Notes: generated from the letters alone by a model not told the origin. DNA of 64,000 nt from an uncultured Ramlibacter sp. (GCF_936925435.1 NZ_CAKZHQ010000024.1:62001-126000); one strand, 5' to 3'. Shown: positions 46,468 to 55,227, counted from the stretch's first letter. A program made the numbers and translations.

Positions 46468-47727
46468 CTACCGGAACACAGTGAGGACGCCAGTGTAGCC
46501 GTACAGGTGGTCGCGGGCGATCTCGCCGCCGGCAAAAAAGCCCACCAGCGGCACGTCGCCCAGGGCCCGGCGCACGATCTGCAGCTCCGCGCTGGGGCCG
46601 CCGAAGTGCGGGCCGCCGCGGCCTGCGCAGCTAACGTAGATGGCGCCGGCGATGCGCCGCGCGACGTTGGGCGCGGCCTGCGCTTCGGGTGCGGCCAGGG
46701 CCACGGCCACCGGCAGCGGCAGTTCTTCGGGCTCGAGCTCCTCGCGGATCTCGGCGCAGATGCGCACCAGGTCGGCGCGGGCGGCCTGGGCGTCGCGCCG
46801 GCAGAAAGCCATGCGCATGCCCGGCTCCACCTTGTCGGCGATCGCCACCCCGCGGCGCGCCGGGTCCAGGCCGATGATGTGGCGCACCACCACGTCGGCG
46901 CCGAAGCTGCCGGTGCGGCCGACGGCATCGCTGGCGGCGTCGGTCAGTCCCACCAGGGTGGCGCGCAGCGCCGCCATCGCCTCCTGCGGCTGGTCCAGCG
47001 AGATCTTCAGGTCGGCCAGCAACACGTCCAGCGCCGGCTGGCCGTCCAGCCCGGTGATGACGTTGCCCTCGGCGGCGCTGACGATGCGTTGCGGCGCGAT
47101 GGGCTGGCAGCCCTGGGTCACGCGCGAGACCAGGGCCACTTCCTCGCCGAAGGCCACGCCCGACAGGCCGCCGCGGAACACGCCGCTGGCCGCGCCCTGG
47201 CCGCGGATGTTGCCGTTGCCGCCGATGGCGAACTGCACCGCATCGCTGCGCCCGGAGGCCAGGCCGCCGAACAGGTAGCCGGTGGCGGTGCGGCCCGCCA
47301 TCTCGCCGATCAGGTCGGCCAGTTCGGGCGTCGCCGCATCCGCATGGACCAGGGCCGTGTGGGGCTCGAAGCCCATGCCCTCGCCCACGCCCAGCGGCGC
47401 CACGCCGGAGAACACGCGGTACTGGTGGCCCGGCAGGGCGCACAGCATCACCGCCAGGGCCGGCTCATCGAAGTACTCGACGTTGCTCGACGCGATGCCC
47501 ACGCCCACCGTGCCGGACCAGTCGGTGATCTCGGGCAGCTCGGCGCCCAGGTGCTCCAGGATGTCCTGGGCCTGGGGCGCGTAGTGGTCGGTGATGTACA
47601 GCAGTCCCAGCGTGGGGCTGGAGGCGTAATCGGGCAGGGCCATCTGCGCGCGCAGCTGGGCCAGCACCAGAGCGGCCGCCATCGGCCATTGCGGATGGGT
47701 GGCATGGCCGAAGGGAAACAGCTTCAT
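46468..47727 (-). CDS. FIST-domain sensory protein
   Basis: 419 residues with a FIST N domain (about 40-220, GLLYITDHYAPQAQDIL; SSNVEYFDEPALAVM; GYLFGGLASG) and a FIST C domain (about 230-400) ending PLVGFFAGGEIARDHLYGYTG, a classic FIST_C finish. FIST proteins are thought to bind small ligands, possibly amino acids. This one stands alone without kinase or cyclase domains. Start at 47727, overlapping phaM by 4 bp; a longer upstream frame overlaps the phaM coding region and is rejected. Confidence 0.85.
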   Translation of the reverse strand: MKLFPFGHATHPQWPMAAALVLAQLRAQMALPDYASSPTLGLLYITDHYAPQAQDILEHLGAELPEITDWSGTVGVGIASSNVEYFDEPALAVMLCALPGHQYRVFSGVAPLGVGEGMGFEPHTALVHADAATPELADLIGEMAGRTATGYLFGGLASGRSDAVQFAIGGNGNIRGQGAASGVFRGGLSGVAFGEEVALVSRVTQGCQPIAPQRIVSAAEGNVITGLDGQPALDVLLADLKISLDQPQEAMAALRATLVGLTDAASDAVGRTGSFGADVVVRHIIGLDPARRGVAIADKVEPGMRMAFCRRDAQAARADLVRICAEIREELEPEELPLPVAVALAAPEAQAAPNVARRIAGAIYVSCAGRGGPHFGGPSAELQIVRRALGDVPLVGFFAGGEIARDHLYGYTGVLTVFR

Positions 47728-48314
47728 GGCTTGCGTGCTGCCTTCTTGGCCGGCGTCTTGCGGGCCGCGACTGCGACGCCCCGCTTCGGGGCCTTGACGG
47801 CCTCCTTGGCAACGCCGGTGGCCACGTGTTTGGCGGTGTCGACGGGGGTCTTGCCGGCCACGTCCTTGAGCGCGCCGGCGGCGATCTCCTGGAACTGCTG
47901 GGTCAGTGCGCCCCACCACTGCAGCGGGTCGACCACGGACCCGGCCTGGCCGTCGCCGGCAGCAGTCTTGGTAGAAGCCTTGGCAGCGGGCTTCTCACCG
48001 GCCTTGAGCTTGAGCGCATTGGCCACGTCGGCCATGCTGAAGTTCATGCCCTTGAGCGTGGCCAGGGTCATCTTCTGGACCTCCAGCGCCTGGATGGTGG
48101 CGCCCAGGGCCTTGCCGTTCTGGTCCAGCCAGAAGTGCACGGCCTTGAGCTCCTCGATGCGCTTGTCCAGCTCCTCGACGTTGAGGGTGGGCGCGACCCA
48201 GTGGGACAGGTTGGGCATCTGCGGCAGGGTCTGCGACGCGCCTTTGGCGATGTTCTGCAGGAAGTCGAACCCGGGAACGAACTTGCCGAAGCCGAAATTC
48301 TCGTTGTCGCTCAT
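47724..48314 (-). CDS. phaM: Polyhydroxyalkanoate granule-associated protein, PhaM-like
   Basis: 196 residues opening ENFGFGKFVPGFDFLQNIAKG, the PhaM signature. The middle (VEELDKRIEELKAVHFWLDQ) is coiled-coil-like, and the lysine/alanine-rich C-terminus (APKRGVAVAARKTPAKKAARKP) resembles histone H1-type tails that bind DNA. PhaM activates PHB synthase PhaC and ties granules to the nucleoid. Start at 48314, preceded by GGAGGCG. First gene of a PhaM-FIST-VirK operon. Confidence 0.88.
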   Translation of the reverse strand: MSDNENFGFGKFVPGFDFLQNIAKGASQTLPQMPNLSHWVAPTLNVEELDKRIEELKAVHFWLDQNGKALGATIQALEVQKMTLATLKGMNFSMADVANALKLKAGEKPAAKASTKTAAGDGQAGSVVDPLQWWGALTQQFQEIAAGALKDVAGKTPVDTAKHVATGVAKEAVKAPKRGVAVAARKTPAKKAARKP

Positions 48315-48379
48315 GGCCGCGCCTCCGTGTTGACTCGCTGCTGACAGCTTACCCCAAGGAGCGCGCGGCGCCATGCCAT

Positions 48380-48847
48380 TCAGTGCTTGTGCGGCCCCGC
48401 CGGTGCACTTGCCGCAACAGGCAGCACCAGATCGAGTCTGCTTTCCACGCCCCTGGCGTTGCGCAGGCGCAGGGTTAGCGGCACGCTGGCGTCCTTGGCC
48501 AGGGGCGCCTTCAGGTCCATCAGCATCACGTGGTAGCCGCCGGGCTTGAGCTCCACGGCCTGGCCGGCCGGCAGCTCCAGCTGCGCCACGGCGCGCATGC
48601 GCATCACGTCGCCGTCCATCTTCATCTCGTGCACCTCGCTCACGCCGGCCGCTGGCGAGGACACGCCCAGCAGCACCATGGGTTCGGCGGCGGTGAGTTT
48701 CATGAAGGCGCCCGTGCCCTTCTGGCCCTGGACGCTGGCGCGGGCCCAGGCGCCCTCGACCTTGACGGCAGGGGCCTGGGCCCAGGCGGTGGACGCCAGC
48801 AAGAGGGAGGCTGCGGCGAGCTTGCTCAGTTTGTGCAGGAGGGTCAT
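48380..48847 (-). CDS. Periplasmic copper chaperone PCu(A)C
   Basis: 155 residues. A signal peptide (MTLLHKLSKLAAASLLLAST, cleaved after AWA) precedes the DUF461 cupredoxin-like domain. The copper motif H-X10-M-X21-H-X-M is exact: His73, Met84, His106 and Met108. A short C-terminal HKH may add a site. PCuAC delivers Cu(I) to the CuA site of cytochrome oxidase. It lies 31 bp downstream of the YcnI gene in a copper-handling run. Confidence 0.9.
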   Translation of the reverse strand: MTLLHKLSKLAAASLLLASTAWAQAPAVKVEGAWARASVQGQKGTGAFMKLTAAEPMVLLGVSSPAAGVSEVHEMKMDGDVMRMRAVAQLELPAGQAVELKPGGYHVMLMDLKAPLAKDASVPLTLRLRNARGVESRLDLVLPVAASAPAGPHKH

Positions 48848-48878
48848 GGTGTGGGCCTTGCTTTCGATGGTGAGAGTG

Positions 48879-49439
48879 TCAGTGCTGGTGGGCGCCGGCG
48901 CCAGTGCCGGGAAGAATCTCCAGCAGGGCGGCAGGGGACTTCAGGTCCGAGAGCTTCTGGCCCGGCTGTGGCTGCTCGACCCAGTCGATCCGGCCTTGCT
49001 CGCAGACCTGGCGCACCGGCCAGTACAGCGGGCCGGGCTGCTGCGGCACCGTGGCGACGAGCACGAACTCGTCGTAGTGGGCGCTGGCCAAAGCGTAGTC
49101 CGCGGTTCTGGCCGTCCAGGTGATGCGCACCACGTCCTCGGCCACTTCGCGCCCATGGCTCAGATAGGGCTGGGCCAGCTTCTCGCGCTGCAGCTCCAGC
49201 GTCCAGCCCGGCTTGGGCATGGGGCGCGCGCCGCGCACGCCGGCCGGGATCTCCACCGTGAACTGGCGGGTGGCCGAGGCGCCGCAGCCGTGGCCGACCT
49301 TGAAGCTGGCCTTGTAGCTGCTGCCGGCCGGCGCCACCTGGTAGTCCAGCACCACGTGCGCCTGTGCATTGCCAAACAGGGCCGCAGCTCCCGTCAACAG
49401 GACCTGGATTGCTCTCAATTTGATAGTCAGTTGCTGCAT
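48879..49439 (-). CDS. YcnI family copper-binding protein (DUF1775)
   Basis: 186 residues. Signal peptide cleavage after NAQA would place His28 at the mature N-terminus (HVVLDYQVAPAGSSYK), as in YcnI proteins that hold Cu(II) through a mono-histidine brace. VGHGCGASATRQFTVEIP and ITWTA are conserved, and a His-containing tail (GAGAHQH) ends the protein. The DNA coding for residues 4-10 is a micro-repeat (49410-49428). It lies 11 bp after the TonB receptor gene, suggesting co-transcription. Confidence 0.87.
   Translation of the reverse strand: MQQLTIKLRAIQVLLTGAAALFGNAQAHVVLDYQVAPAGSSYKASFKVGHGCGASATRQFTVEIPAGVRGARPMPKPGWTLELQREKLAQPYLSHGREVAEDVVRITWTARTADYALASAHYDEFVLVATVPQQPGPLYWPVRQVCEQGRIDWVEQPQPGQKLSDLKSPAALLEILPGTGAGAHQH
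49410..49428 (-). repeat. Micro-repeat in the YcnI signal sequence
   Basis: Minus strand GACTATCAAATTGAGAGCA, a decayed GCTATCAAATTGATAGC-type palindrome related to the elements at 34555 and 63909. It is in frame and contributes LTIKLRA to the signal peptide. Confidence 0.45.
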
Positions 49440-49450
49440 TTTTGTGCCTT

Positions 49451-51775
49451 TCAAAGATCGACCTTCAGTTCGGCCGTGTAGCTGCGCTGGGGGTAGGGGT
49501 GGAAATTCCAGTAGGTGGCGTTGTTCAGGTTGTCGATGCCGAAGGCGGCGCTGACATGGCGGTTGACCTGGTAGCGAGCGCGCAGGTCCATGCTGAAGTA
49601 CTTGCTGACGCCCATGTAGGTGAAGCCGTTGACGTCGCTGTTGTCCAGCGTGCGGTACTGCTGGCCGCTGTAGCGCGCGCCCAGGCTGGTCGTCCATTGC
49701 GCGTCCCAGCGGTAGCTGGCCAGGGCGGACGCGCGCCACTTGGGGATGTTGGGCTGGCGCTTGCCGATGGTGTCGCCCGGCACGCTGACAAAGCCGGCGT
49801 TCTCCTTGATCACCGAGTCGGCATAGGTCAGGCTGCCGCTCAGATCGAGTCCGGCCAGCCAGATGCCGCTGCCGTTGTAGGCCAGTTCCAGGCCCTGCGT
49901 TGCGATACGCCCGACGTTCTGCACCCGGCTGACGTTGCGGTTGGCTGCGGCATCGAACGTGGTTTGGGCGTACAGCGCATCACGCGTGTCCTCGGCAAAG
50001 AAGGTCAGGCGCAGCAGGCCCTTGCCCAGGTCTTTCTCGGCGCTCAGTTCGCCGGTCCAGGACTTTTCCGGCTGCAAGTCCGGATCGTTGATGTACTGGG
50101 CGTTGGTGGTCGAGGTGCCGCCGTACAGTTCGCTCACGGTGGGCATGCGCACGGCCCGCCCGGCCGAGGCCTTGAGCACCGTGTCGGGCAACCACTGCCA
50201 GGACAGCGCCGCCTTGGGCGAGACGAAAAATTCCTCGCGCTCGCCCCACTGGGTGTTCACGCCCGCGCCGGGGATACGGGTGTGGCCATCGCTGGCCGTC
50301 CACCATTCGGCGCGGCCGCCCAGCACCGCCTTCCAGCGCGGCGCGAAGGCCCAGGCGTCCTGCGCATACAGGCTTTGCAGCAGGGCGCGGCCGCCGACGT
50401 CGCTGGCCACAGGGCCGGCGCCGTCGCTGAGGTAGTCGCCGGGGATGTTGGACGTGAGATAGGCCAGCTTGTAGCTGTCACGCTGCCAGCCGAAGTCCAC
50501 TGCGTGCGCGCCCTGCGGGCCCTGGGGCCGCCAGATGCCCTTGAGCGCCAGGTTGTTCCAGCCCGTGCCCTGGCCGTCGGCGATGGTCCCGGCGCCGCCG
50601 CTGGCCGCCGCCGGCAAGCTGTTGGCCAGGCCGTTCTGGCGCTTCTCGTCCTTGCCGTAGCCGTACAGGCTGGCCGCCACCTCCCAGTCGAACACGCCCT
50701 TGCCGTGGCTCTTGACCGACAGGCCGTGCATGAAGTGCGTGAGACGTTCGTCGGTCAGCGCGAAGTCGCCGCCCGTCAAGGCGGCATAGGAGCGGCCATC
50801 GATGTTGATCGTGCCGCTGCTCACGCTCTGGCCTGCGGCATTGCGCAGGTAGGAGACCGGCCGGCCTTGCGACTCGTTTTGCCACAGGCCGAAGGTGTAG
50901 GCCGCGCGCACGACCGGCGAGAGGTCGTAGGCCAGCTTGGCCTTGATGTGGTCCTGCTGCGTGTGGTACTGCGTGCCCGTGCCCAGCACCCAGATGGGCG
51001 CATTGGCCGTGTTGCGCTCCGCCACGGCGCCGGTGACCGGCGTGCCGGCCGTCCCTGGCGTGCCCGTGCTGACCAGCCGGGTGGCGAAAGTCAGCGGCTG
51101 GCTCTGGCTGTCGCTGTGGTTGAAGTTGAGGAACCAGGCCCACTGGCCTTCGCTGCCGGCGCGGTTGCCCACCGAGGCGCTGGCCTGCCGGCTGCGGTAC
51201 GTGGCGTCGGTGTTGTACAGCGCGAAGGGCTGTGAAACATAGCCGACCTTGCCATGGGCCTCGAACTGGGTGGGCATGCGCGTCACGTAGTCGACCACCG
51301 CGCCGACCGAGTTGCCCGGGTAGGCGGCGGAGAAGGGGCCGTACATCACATCGACCCGCTCGATTTCCTCGGGCGTGACCATGCCCCAGCGCGGCGGAAA
51401 GCCCAGGCCGCCGACGCCGTTGCCCAGGAAGTTGGACAAGAGGATGCCGTCGGCATAGACGGCTGATCGCGCGCTGTTGCCTGTGCCCGAGGCGCGGCTG
51501 GACAGGACGGCGTGGTTGTAGTCGCCGGTGTAGCGCTTGCGCACCAGCAGGCTGGGCAGGTACTTGAGCGCGTCCTCGCTGTCGTTGGCATTGATGGTCT
51601 GCTCGATCTGCTCGCGCGTGATGCCCTCCATGGTGGTGGGGATCTGCGTGGGCAGCGAGGTGGGCTGGCCGCCGGTGACGGTGACCACGCCCAGGGCGCG
51701 GGCCGGCGCGTCCTGCGCCAGGCCGGAAAAGGGGAACGCCATGGCCAGGGCCAGGGCGAGGCGGGTGCGGACCAA
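49451..51775 (-). CDS. TonB-dependent outer-membrane receptor (copper-associated context)
   Basis: 774 residues. A signal peptide (MVRTRLALALAMAFPFSGLA) is followed by a TonB-box-like stretch (LGVVTVTGG), a plug domain (TREQIEQTINANDSEDALKY, then SVYADGILL-like and ERVDVMYGPFSAAYPGNSVG) and a long beta-barrel ending YTAELKVDL, with the terminal hydrophobic residue typical of barrels. It has no siderophore-specific marker I can name. Its position between DUF2946 and YcnI/PCuAC genes suggests a copper (OprC/NosA-like) role. A Rho-independent terminator of the preceding gene lies just upstream. Confidence 0.85.
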   Translation of the reverse strand: MVRTRLALALAMAFPFSGLAQDAPARALGVVTVTGGQPTSLPTQIPTTMEGITREQIEQTINANDSEDALKYLPSLLVRKRYTGDYNHAVLSSRASGTGNSARSAVYADGILLSNFLGNGVGGLGFPPRWGMVTPEEIERVDVMYGPFSAAYPGNSVGAVVDYVTRMPTQFEAHGKVGYVSQPFALYNTDATYRSRQASASVGNRAGSEGQWAWFLNFNHSDSQSQPLTFATRLVSTGTPGTAGTPVTGAVAERNTANAPIWVLGTGTQYHTQQDHIKAKLAYDLSPVVRAAYTFGLWQNESQGRPVSYLRNAAGQSVSSGTINIDGRSYAALTGGDFALTDERLTHFMHGLSVKSHGKGVFDWEVAASLYGYGKDEKRQNGLANSLPAAASGGAGTIADGQGTGWNNLALKGIWRPQGPQGAHAVDFGWQRDSYKLAYLTSNIPGDYLSDGAGPVASDVGGRALLQSLYAQDAWAFAPRWKAVLGGRAEWWTASDGHTRIPGAGVNTQWGEREEFFVSPKAALSWQWLPDTVLKASAGRAVRMPTVSELYGGTSTTNAQYINDPDLQPEKSWTGELSAEKDLGKGLLRLTFFAEDTRDALYAQTTFDAAANRNVSRVQNVGRIATQGLELAYNGSGIWLAGLDLSGSLTYADSVIKENAGFVSVPGDTIGKRQPNIPKWRASALASYRWDAQWTTSLGARYSGQQYRTLDNSDVNGFTYMGVSKYFSMDLRARYQVNRHVSAAFGIDNLNNATYWNFHPYPQRSYTAELKVDL

Positions 51776-51793
51776 GAGAGCTCCTGCTTGCTA

Positions 51794-51831
51794 CAAAAAC
51801 AGCCTGAAGCCCCGTGAAACGGACTTCAGGC
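51794..51831 (-). terminator. Rho-independent terminator of the DUF2946 gene
   Basis: On the minus strand, GCCTGAAG and CTTCAGGC (51824-51831 and 51802-51809) form a perfect 8-bp stem with a 14-nt loop, followed by TGTTTTTG. It lies 6 bp after the DUF2946 stop codon and 19 bp before the TonB receptor start, so the receptor needs its own promoter or read-through. Confidence 0.75.
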
Positions 51832-51836
51832 GCTAT

Positions 51837-52193
51837 TTAAGTGATAGCAAACAGGGGTGGGCCGCGGCCCGGTGGCGGGACCGCGGTGCGCGCCGCGATG
51901 TGGGCGGCAGGGAGGGATTGCAGCGCCAGGCCCAGCGGCTGCGCCGCTGGCATGGCCGCGGCCACTGGCGCGGGCGCCACCGACGCGCACAGCGGGCAGT
52001 CCAGCGTGGGGCTGGGCTGGGACTGGCCGCCGTCGGCGTCCTTGAGCAGCAGCTTCATGGCGCCGGCGCCCGAGCAGATCAGCTCCATGGACTGGGGCTG
52101 GACCAGGGGTGAAGCCAGCGCCACGCCGATAGACAACGCGAACCAGGCCAGCACGAGGCGAGCGAGGAAGGAGGCGTTGCGCAGGGCTTGCAT
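51837..52193 (-). CDS. DUF2946 small exported protein
   Basis: 118 residues from the ATG at 52193; a longer frame exists but lacks support. A membrane or signal segment (ARLVLAWFALSIGVALA) is followed by MELICSGAGAMKLLL and a CPLC motif (Cys-Pro-Leu-Cys) after SPTLD, characteristic of DUF2946 proteins that accompany copper and TonB genes. The last codons fall in a low-GC micro-repeat-like tract next to the terminator. Role unknown; the two cysteine sites suggest metal binding. Confidence 0.75.
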   Translation of the reverse strand: MQALRNASFLARLVLAWFALSIGVALASPLVQPQSMELICSGAGAMKLLLKDADGGQSQPSPTLDCPLCASVAPAPVAAAMPAAQPLGLALQSLPAAHIAARTAVPPPGRGPPLFAIT

Positions 52194-52200
52194 GGTCTGG

Positions 52201-52270
52201 ATTATCGGCCAAGCGCCACCGGACCGCCGCCATCCGGCGTATGGCGATGGCGCCACGGCTTGGCGATAAT
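52201..52270. promoter_or_regulatory. Inverted repeat in the DUF2946/hupE divergent promoter
   Basis: ATTATCGGCCAAGC (52201-52214) is mirrored by GCTTGGCGATAAT (52258-52270). Each arm contains GATAAT oriented as a -10 element for the gene on its side. The symmetry suggests paired promoters under a shared regulator. No known metal-regulator consensus was recognised. Confidence 0.45.
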
Positions 52271-52293
52271 CGTTGGCAAACCCTGGAGATGCC

Positions 52294-52917
52294 ATGACCC
52301 AAGCTTCCCGTTCTCTTTCCATCCTGCGCAAGCTGCCGGCCGGCGCGCTGCTGCTGTGCCTGGCTGCGGCGGCCTACGCCCATCCGGGCCACGATGGACC
52401 CGGGATCGGTGGCTTCATGACCGGCGTGCAGCACCCTTTCGCCGGCCTGGACCACCTTTTGGCCATGCTGGCCGTGGGCATCTGGGCCGCCACCCAGGGC
52501 CGGCCCAGAGCCTGGGCCCTGCCTCTGGCCTTTGCGCTGCTGATGGCGGCCGGTGCCGCACTGGGCATGGCCGGCGTCAGTCTGCCGGCCATTGAGCCGG
52601 GCATTGCCGCTTCGGTGATCGTGCTGGGCCTGGCCCTCCTCAGCGCCTGGCGCGCGCCGGCTGCGGTGGCCCTGGGCCTGGTCGCAGTCTTTGGCGTGCT
52701 GCACGGCTTCGCCCACGGCGCCGAACTGCCGGCCAATGTCGATCCGCTGGCCTATGGTGCGGGCTTCCTCGTCGCGACCTTCGCGCTGCACGCCATGGGT
52801 GTGGCCATCGGCCTGTTGCAAGCGGCGCCGCGCGGTGCGCTGGCCCTGCGTGCCGGTGGCGCGGCGATCGCCGCGGCCGGCGCCTGGTTGCTGTTGGGCG
52901 CGCCCGCCCTGGTCTGA
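52294..52917 (+). CDS. HupE/UreJ family membrane protein
   Basis: 207 residues from the ATG at 52294 (52273 is possible). A signal peptide is followed by HPGHDG and [22 protein letters not shown], the HupE/UreJ signature with conserved His, then about six membrane segments including [12 protein letters not shown]. Family members are nickel or cobalt permeases in hydrogenase and urease loci. No urease or hydrogenase gene is present here; the neighbours handle copper, so the metal is uncertain. Confidence 0.87.
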   Translation: MTQASRSLSILRKLPAGALLLCLAAAAYAHPGHDGPGIGGFMTGVQHPFAGLDHLLAMLAVGIWAATQGRPRAWALPLAFALLMAAGAALGMAGVSLPAIEPGIAASVIVLGLALLSAWRAPAAVALGLVAVFGVLHGFAHGAELPANVDPLAYGAGFLVATFALHAMGVAIGLLQAAPRGALALRAGGAAIAAAGAWLLLGAPALV

Positions 52918-52921
52918 ACGC

Positions 52922-53716
52922 TCAGAACTTGGGCGCGCGGCGCTCGCGCAAGGAGGCGACGCCTTCCTTCACATCGGGCCCGGCAAAGCCCATGAATTCC
53001 AGCGCCAGCGAGGTGTCGAAGGACGGGCCCGCCTGGCGCAGCCAGTTGTTCAGCGCGTACTTGGTCCAGCGGATCGCGCTTTGCGAGCCCAGGGCCAGAG
53101 CGTCGGCCACCTCGTAGGCCTTGGCCAGCAGCTCGCCTTCTTCCACCGCCAGCGACACCAGGCCGATGCGCTCGGCCTCCAGGCCGCTGACCGGCTCGCA
53201 CAGCAGCAGGTGGTATTTGGCCTTGGCCATGCCGCACAGCAGGGGCCAGACGATGGCCGCGTGGTCGCCCGCCGCCACGCCCAGCCGGGTGTGGCCGTCG
53301 ACGATCTTGGCGCTCTTGCTGGCGATCGAGATGTCGGCCAGCAGGCCCGCCACCAGGCCGGCGCCCACGGCCGGTCCGTGCAAGGCGCTGACGATGGGCT
53401 TGTCGCAGTTGATGATGTTGTAGACCAGGTCGCGCGCTTCCTTCCAGACCCGGCTGCGCACCTCGAAGTCGTCGGCCATGTCCTGCACCAAGGCCAGGTC
53501 GCCACCGCCGGAAAAGCCCAGGCCCTCGCCGCGCAGCACGGCGCAGCGCACCGTCTCGTCCTCGCCCACATCGCGCCAGATGGCGGCCAGCTCGCGGTGC
53601 CCCACGTGGCCGGCCGTCGGCAGTTTGCCGTTCAAGGCCTTCATCTGGATGTCCAGCACCGCGTCGTTGGGCCCGCGGCGGCTGATGGCAAGGGTCTGGT
53701 AGCGGCTGTAATCCAT
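52922..53716 (-). CDS. Enoyl-CoA hydratase/isomerase family protein
   Basis: 264-residue crotonase-fold protein: [10 protein letters not shown] for the first oxyanion region, then [24 protein letters not shown] for the second, and a C-terminal helix with [25 protein letters not shown] hydratase Glu at the usual place is replaced by a Gly/Asp-rich segment ([13 protein letters not shown]), so an isomerase, hydrolase or lyase activity is possible. Converges with hupE, 4 bp apart. Confidence 0.8.
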   Translation of the reverse strand: MDYSRYQTLAISRRGPNDAVLDIQMKALNGKLPTAGHVGHRELAAIWRDVGEDETVRCAVLRGEGLGFSGGGDLALVQDMADDFEVRSRVWKEARDLVYNIINCDKPIVSALHGPAVGAGLVAGLLADISIASKSAKIVDGHTRLGVAAGDHAAIVWPLLCGMAKAKYHLLLCEPVSGLEAERIGLVSLAVEEGELLAKAYEVADALALGSQSAIRWTKYALNNWLRQAGPSFDTSLALEFMGFAGPDVKEGVASLRERRAPKF

Positions 53717-53741
53717 CGCGCCAGTTTAGGCCCAACAGACC

Positions 53742-54632
53742 CTAGCGCAGGCGGTCGAACTCCGCCTTCAGTGCCACCGACTTGGGCAGGTTCAGGCCCT
53801 GCGGCGCCGCGCGGCTGGGCTTGACGAACCAGGTCTCGTACAGCGCATCGGCCCGGCCCGAGCGCACGGCCAGGGCCATGGCCTGGTCGACCACCCGCTG
53901 CAGGCCGGCGTCGCGCGGCAGGGCGATGGCGATGGTCTCGCTGGCCAAGCTGTCGGGCAGCAGGACGAAGTTCTGCTTGTCGGCCTGGCGCGCCAGCACG
54001 CCCAGCAGCAGGATCTCGTCGCGCGCCCAGGCTTCGGCATTGCCCAGGCGCAGCTGGCTGAGCGCCGCATCGACCGTGACCACGCGCGAGGGCTGCAGCG
54101 CCACGCCGGTGCGCTGGGTGTAGGCCTTGAGCGCCGGCTCGGTGGTGGTGCGGCCCAGCACGGCCACATGCTTGTCCTTGAGATCGGCGGCCGACTTGTA
54201 GCCGTCCTTGGCGCGCACCAGCAGCTTGACGTCGGAGATGAAGATGGGTTGCGAGAAGCCCATGGTGGTGCGGCGCTCGGGCGTGTCGGAGACGCCGGCG
54301 CACATCAGGTCGACCGCACCGGTGCCCACCAGCCGGGGCAGCTGGTCGGTCGACACCGGCACCATGTTCAGCCGCAGCTTGTCCTTGCCCACCTCCTGGC
54401 GCAGGTGCTCGACGATCATCATGCAGTAATCGATGCTGTAGCCGGCCGGCCGGCCCTTGTCGTCCTTGAAGGAAAACGGCGGCGAGCCTTCGGAGTAGCC
54501 GATGTTGATCTGGCTGCGCTGGGCGATCCGCTTGAGCGCGTCCTGCTGCGCGCCGGCGGTGGCCGGCAGCAGGGCTGCGCAGGTCGCAGTCAGGGCAAGG
54601 GCCAAACCGGAAATTCTGGAATGCAGGGTCAT
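53742..54632 (-). CDS. Amino-acid-type ABC substrate-binding protein (family 3)
   Basis: 296 residues from the ATG at 54632; an upstream extension to 54734 lacks a signal sequence. Signal: MTLHSRISGLALALTATCAA, cleaved near AGAQQ. The SBP_bac_3 opening INIGYSEGSPPFSFKDDKGRPAGYSIDYCMM matches glutamate/aspartate receptors, followed by DLMCAGVSDTPERR (arginine clamp). No permease or ATPase is adjacent, so it is an orphan receptor. Ligand probably an acidic or polar amino acid. Confidence 0.82.
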   Translation of the reverse strand: MTLHSRISGLALALTATCAALLPATAGAQQDALKRIAQRSQINIGYSEGSPPFSFKDDKGRPAGYSIDYCMMIVEHLRQEVGKDKLRLNMVPVSTDQLPRLVGTGAVDLMCAGVSDTPERRTTMGFSQPIFISDVKLLVRAKDGYKSAADLKDKHVAVLGRTTTEPALKAYTQRTGVALQPSRVVTVDAALSQLRLGNAEAWARDEILLLGVLARQADKQNFVLLPDSLASETIAIALPRDAGLQRVVDQAMALAVRSGRADALYETWFVKPSRAAPQGLNLPKSVALKAEFDRLR

Positions 54633-54713
54633 GAAAAGCCTCCTGGCCCCATTCTTGGGCAGGCTCATCCATTGGGCAAGCGCACCTTGGATCGTCCGCG
54701 TTAAGCTTCCCCC

Positions 54714-55130
54714 ATGAACAACAGCCTGTTTCATTTAGCCTTCAACGTCACAGATCTTGACGAGGCGCGCCGCTTCTATGGCGGCGTCCTGGGGTGCACC
54801 GAGGGCCGCAGCACCGCCACCTGGGTCGACTTCGACTTTTTCGGCCACCAGCTGTCCCTGCACCTTGGCCAGCCCTTCAAGACCGAGCGCACCGGCCACG
54901 TCGGCGAGCACCTGGTGCCCATGCCGCACTTCGGCCTGGTACTGGAACTGCCAACCTGGCAGGCGATGGCGCAGCGCCTGAAGGACGCCGGCACCGCCTT
55001 CGTGCTGGAACCGCAGGTCCGCTACCCGGGCGAGCCGGGCGAGCAATGGACCATGTTCTTCTGCGACCCCTTCGGCAACCCGATTGAGATCAAGGGCTTC
55101 GCCTCACTGGCCGCCCTGTACCAAAGCTGA
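54714..55130 (+). CDS. VOC (glyoxalase/bleomycin resistance) family protein
   Basis: 138 residues. FHLAFNVTDLDEARRFYGGVLG opens the first beta-alpha-beta-beta-beta module, and FFCDPFGNPIEIKGF closes the second with the metal-ligand Glu. WVDFDFFGHQLSLHL holds the second typical metal position. The family includes dioxygenases, lyases and resistance proteins; I cannot assign the substrate. It stands alone 97 bp before otsB. Confidence 0.82.
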   Translation: MNNSLFHLAFNVTDLDEARRFYGGVLGCTEGRSTATWVDFDFFGHQLSLHLGQPFKTERTGHVGEHLVPMPHFGLVLELPTWQAMAQRLKDAGTAFVLEPQVRYPGEPGEQWTMFFCDPFGNPIEIKGFASLAALYQS

Positions 55131-55150
55131 GTCTGCTTTTGCCCATCGGG

Positions 55151-55170
55151 CTGTAGGCGGCGTCCTACCG
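55151..55170. promoter_or_regulatory. CTGTAG-GTCCTAC motif upstream of otsB
   Basis: CTGTAGGCGGCGTCCTACCG about 60 bp upstream of otsB. A similar CTGTAG followed by GTCCTACAG flanks 4225-4267 ahead of the small unknown gene. A shared stress-type control site is conceivable but unproven. Confidence 0.3.
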
Positions 55171-55227
55171 CATCACGCGGGCCTCGCGTCTGGCGTCGGC
55201 CGGCAGTCCTTGCTACGGTCAGTGTCC

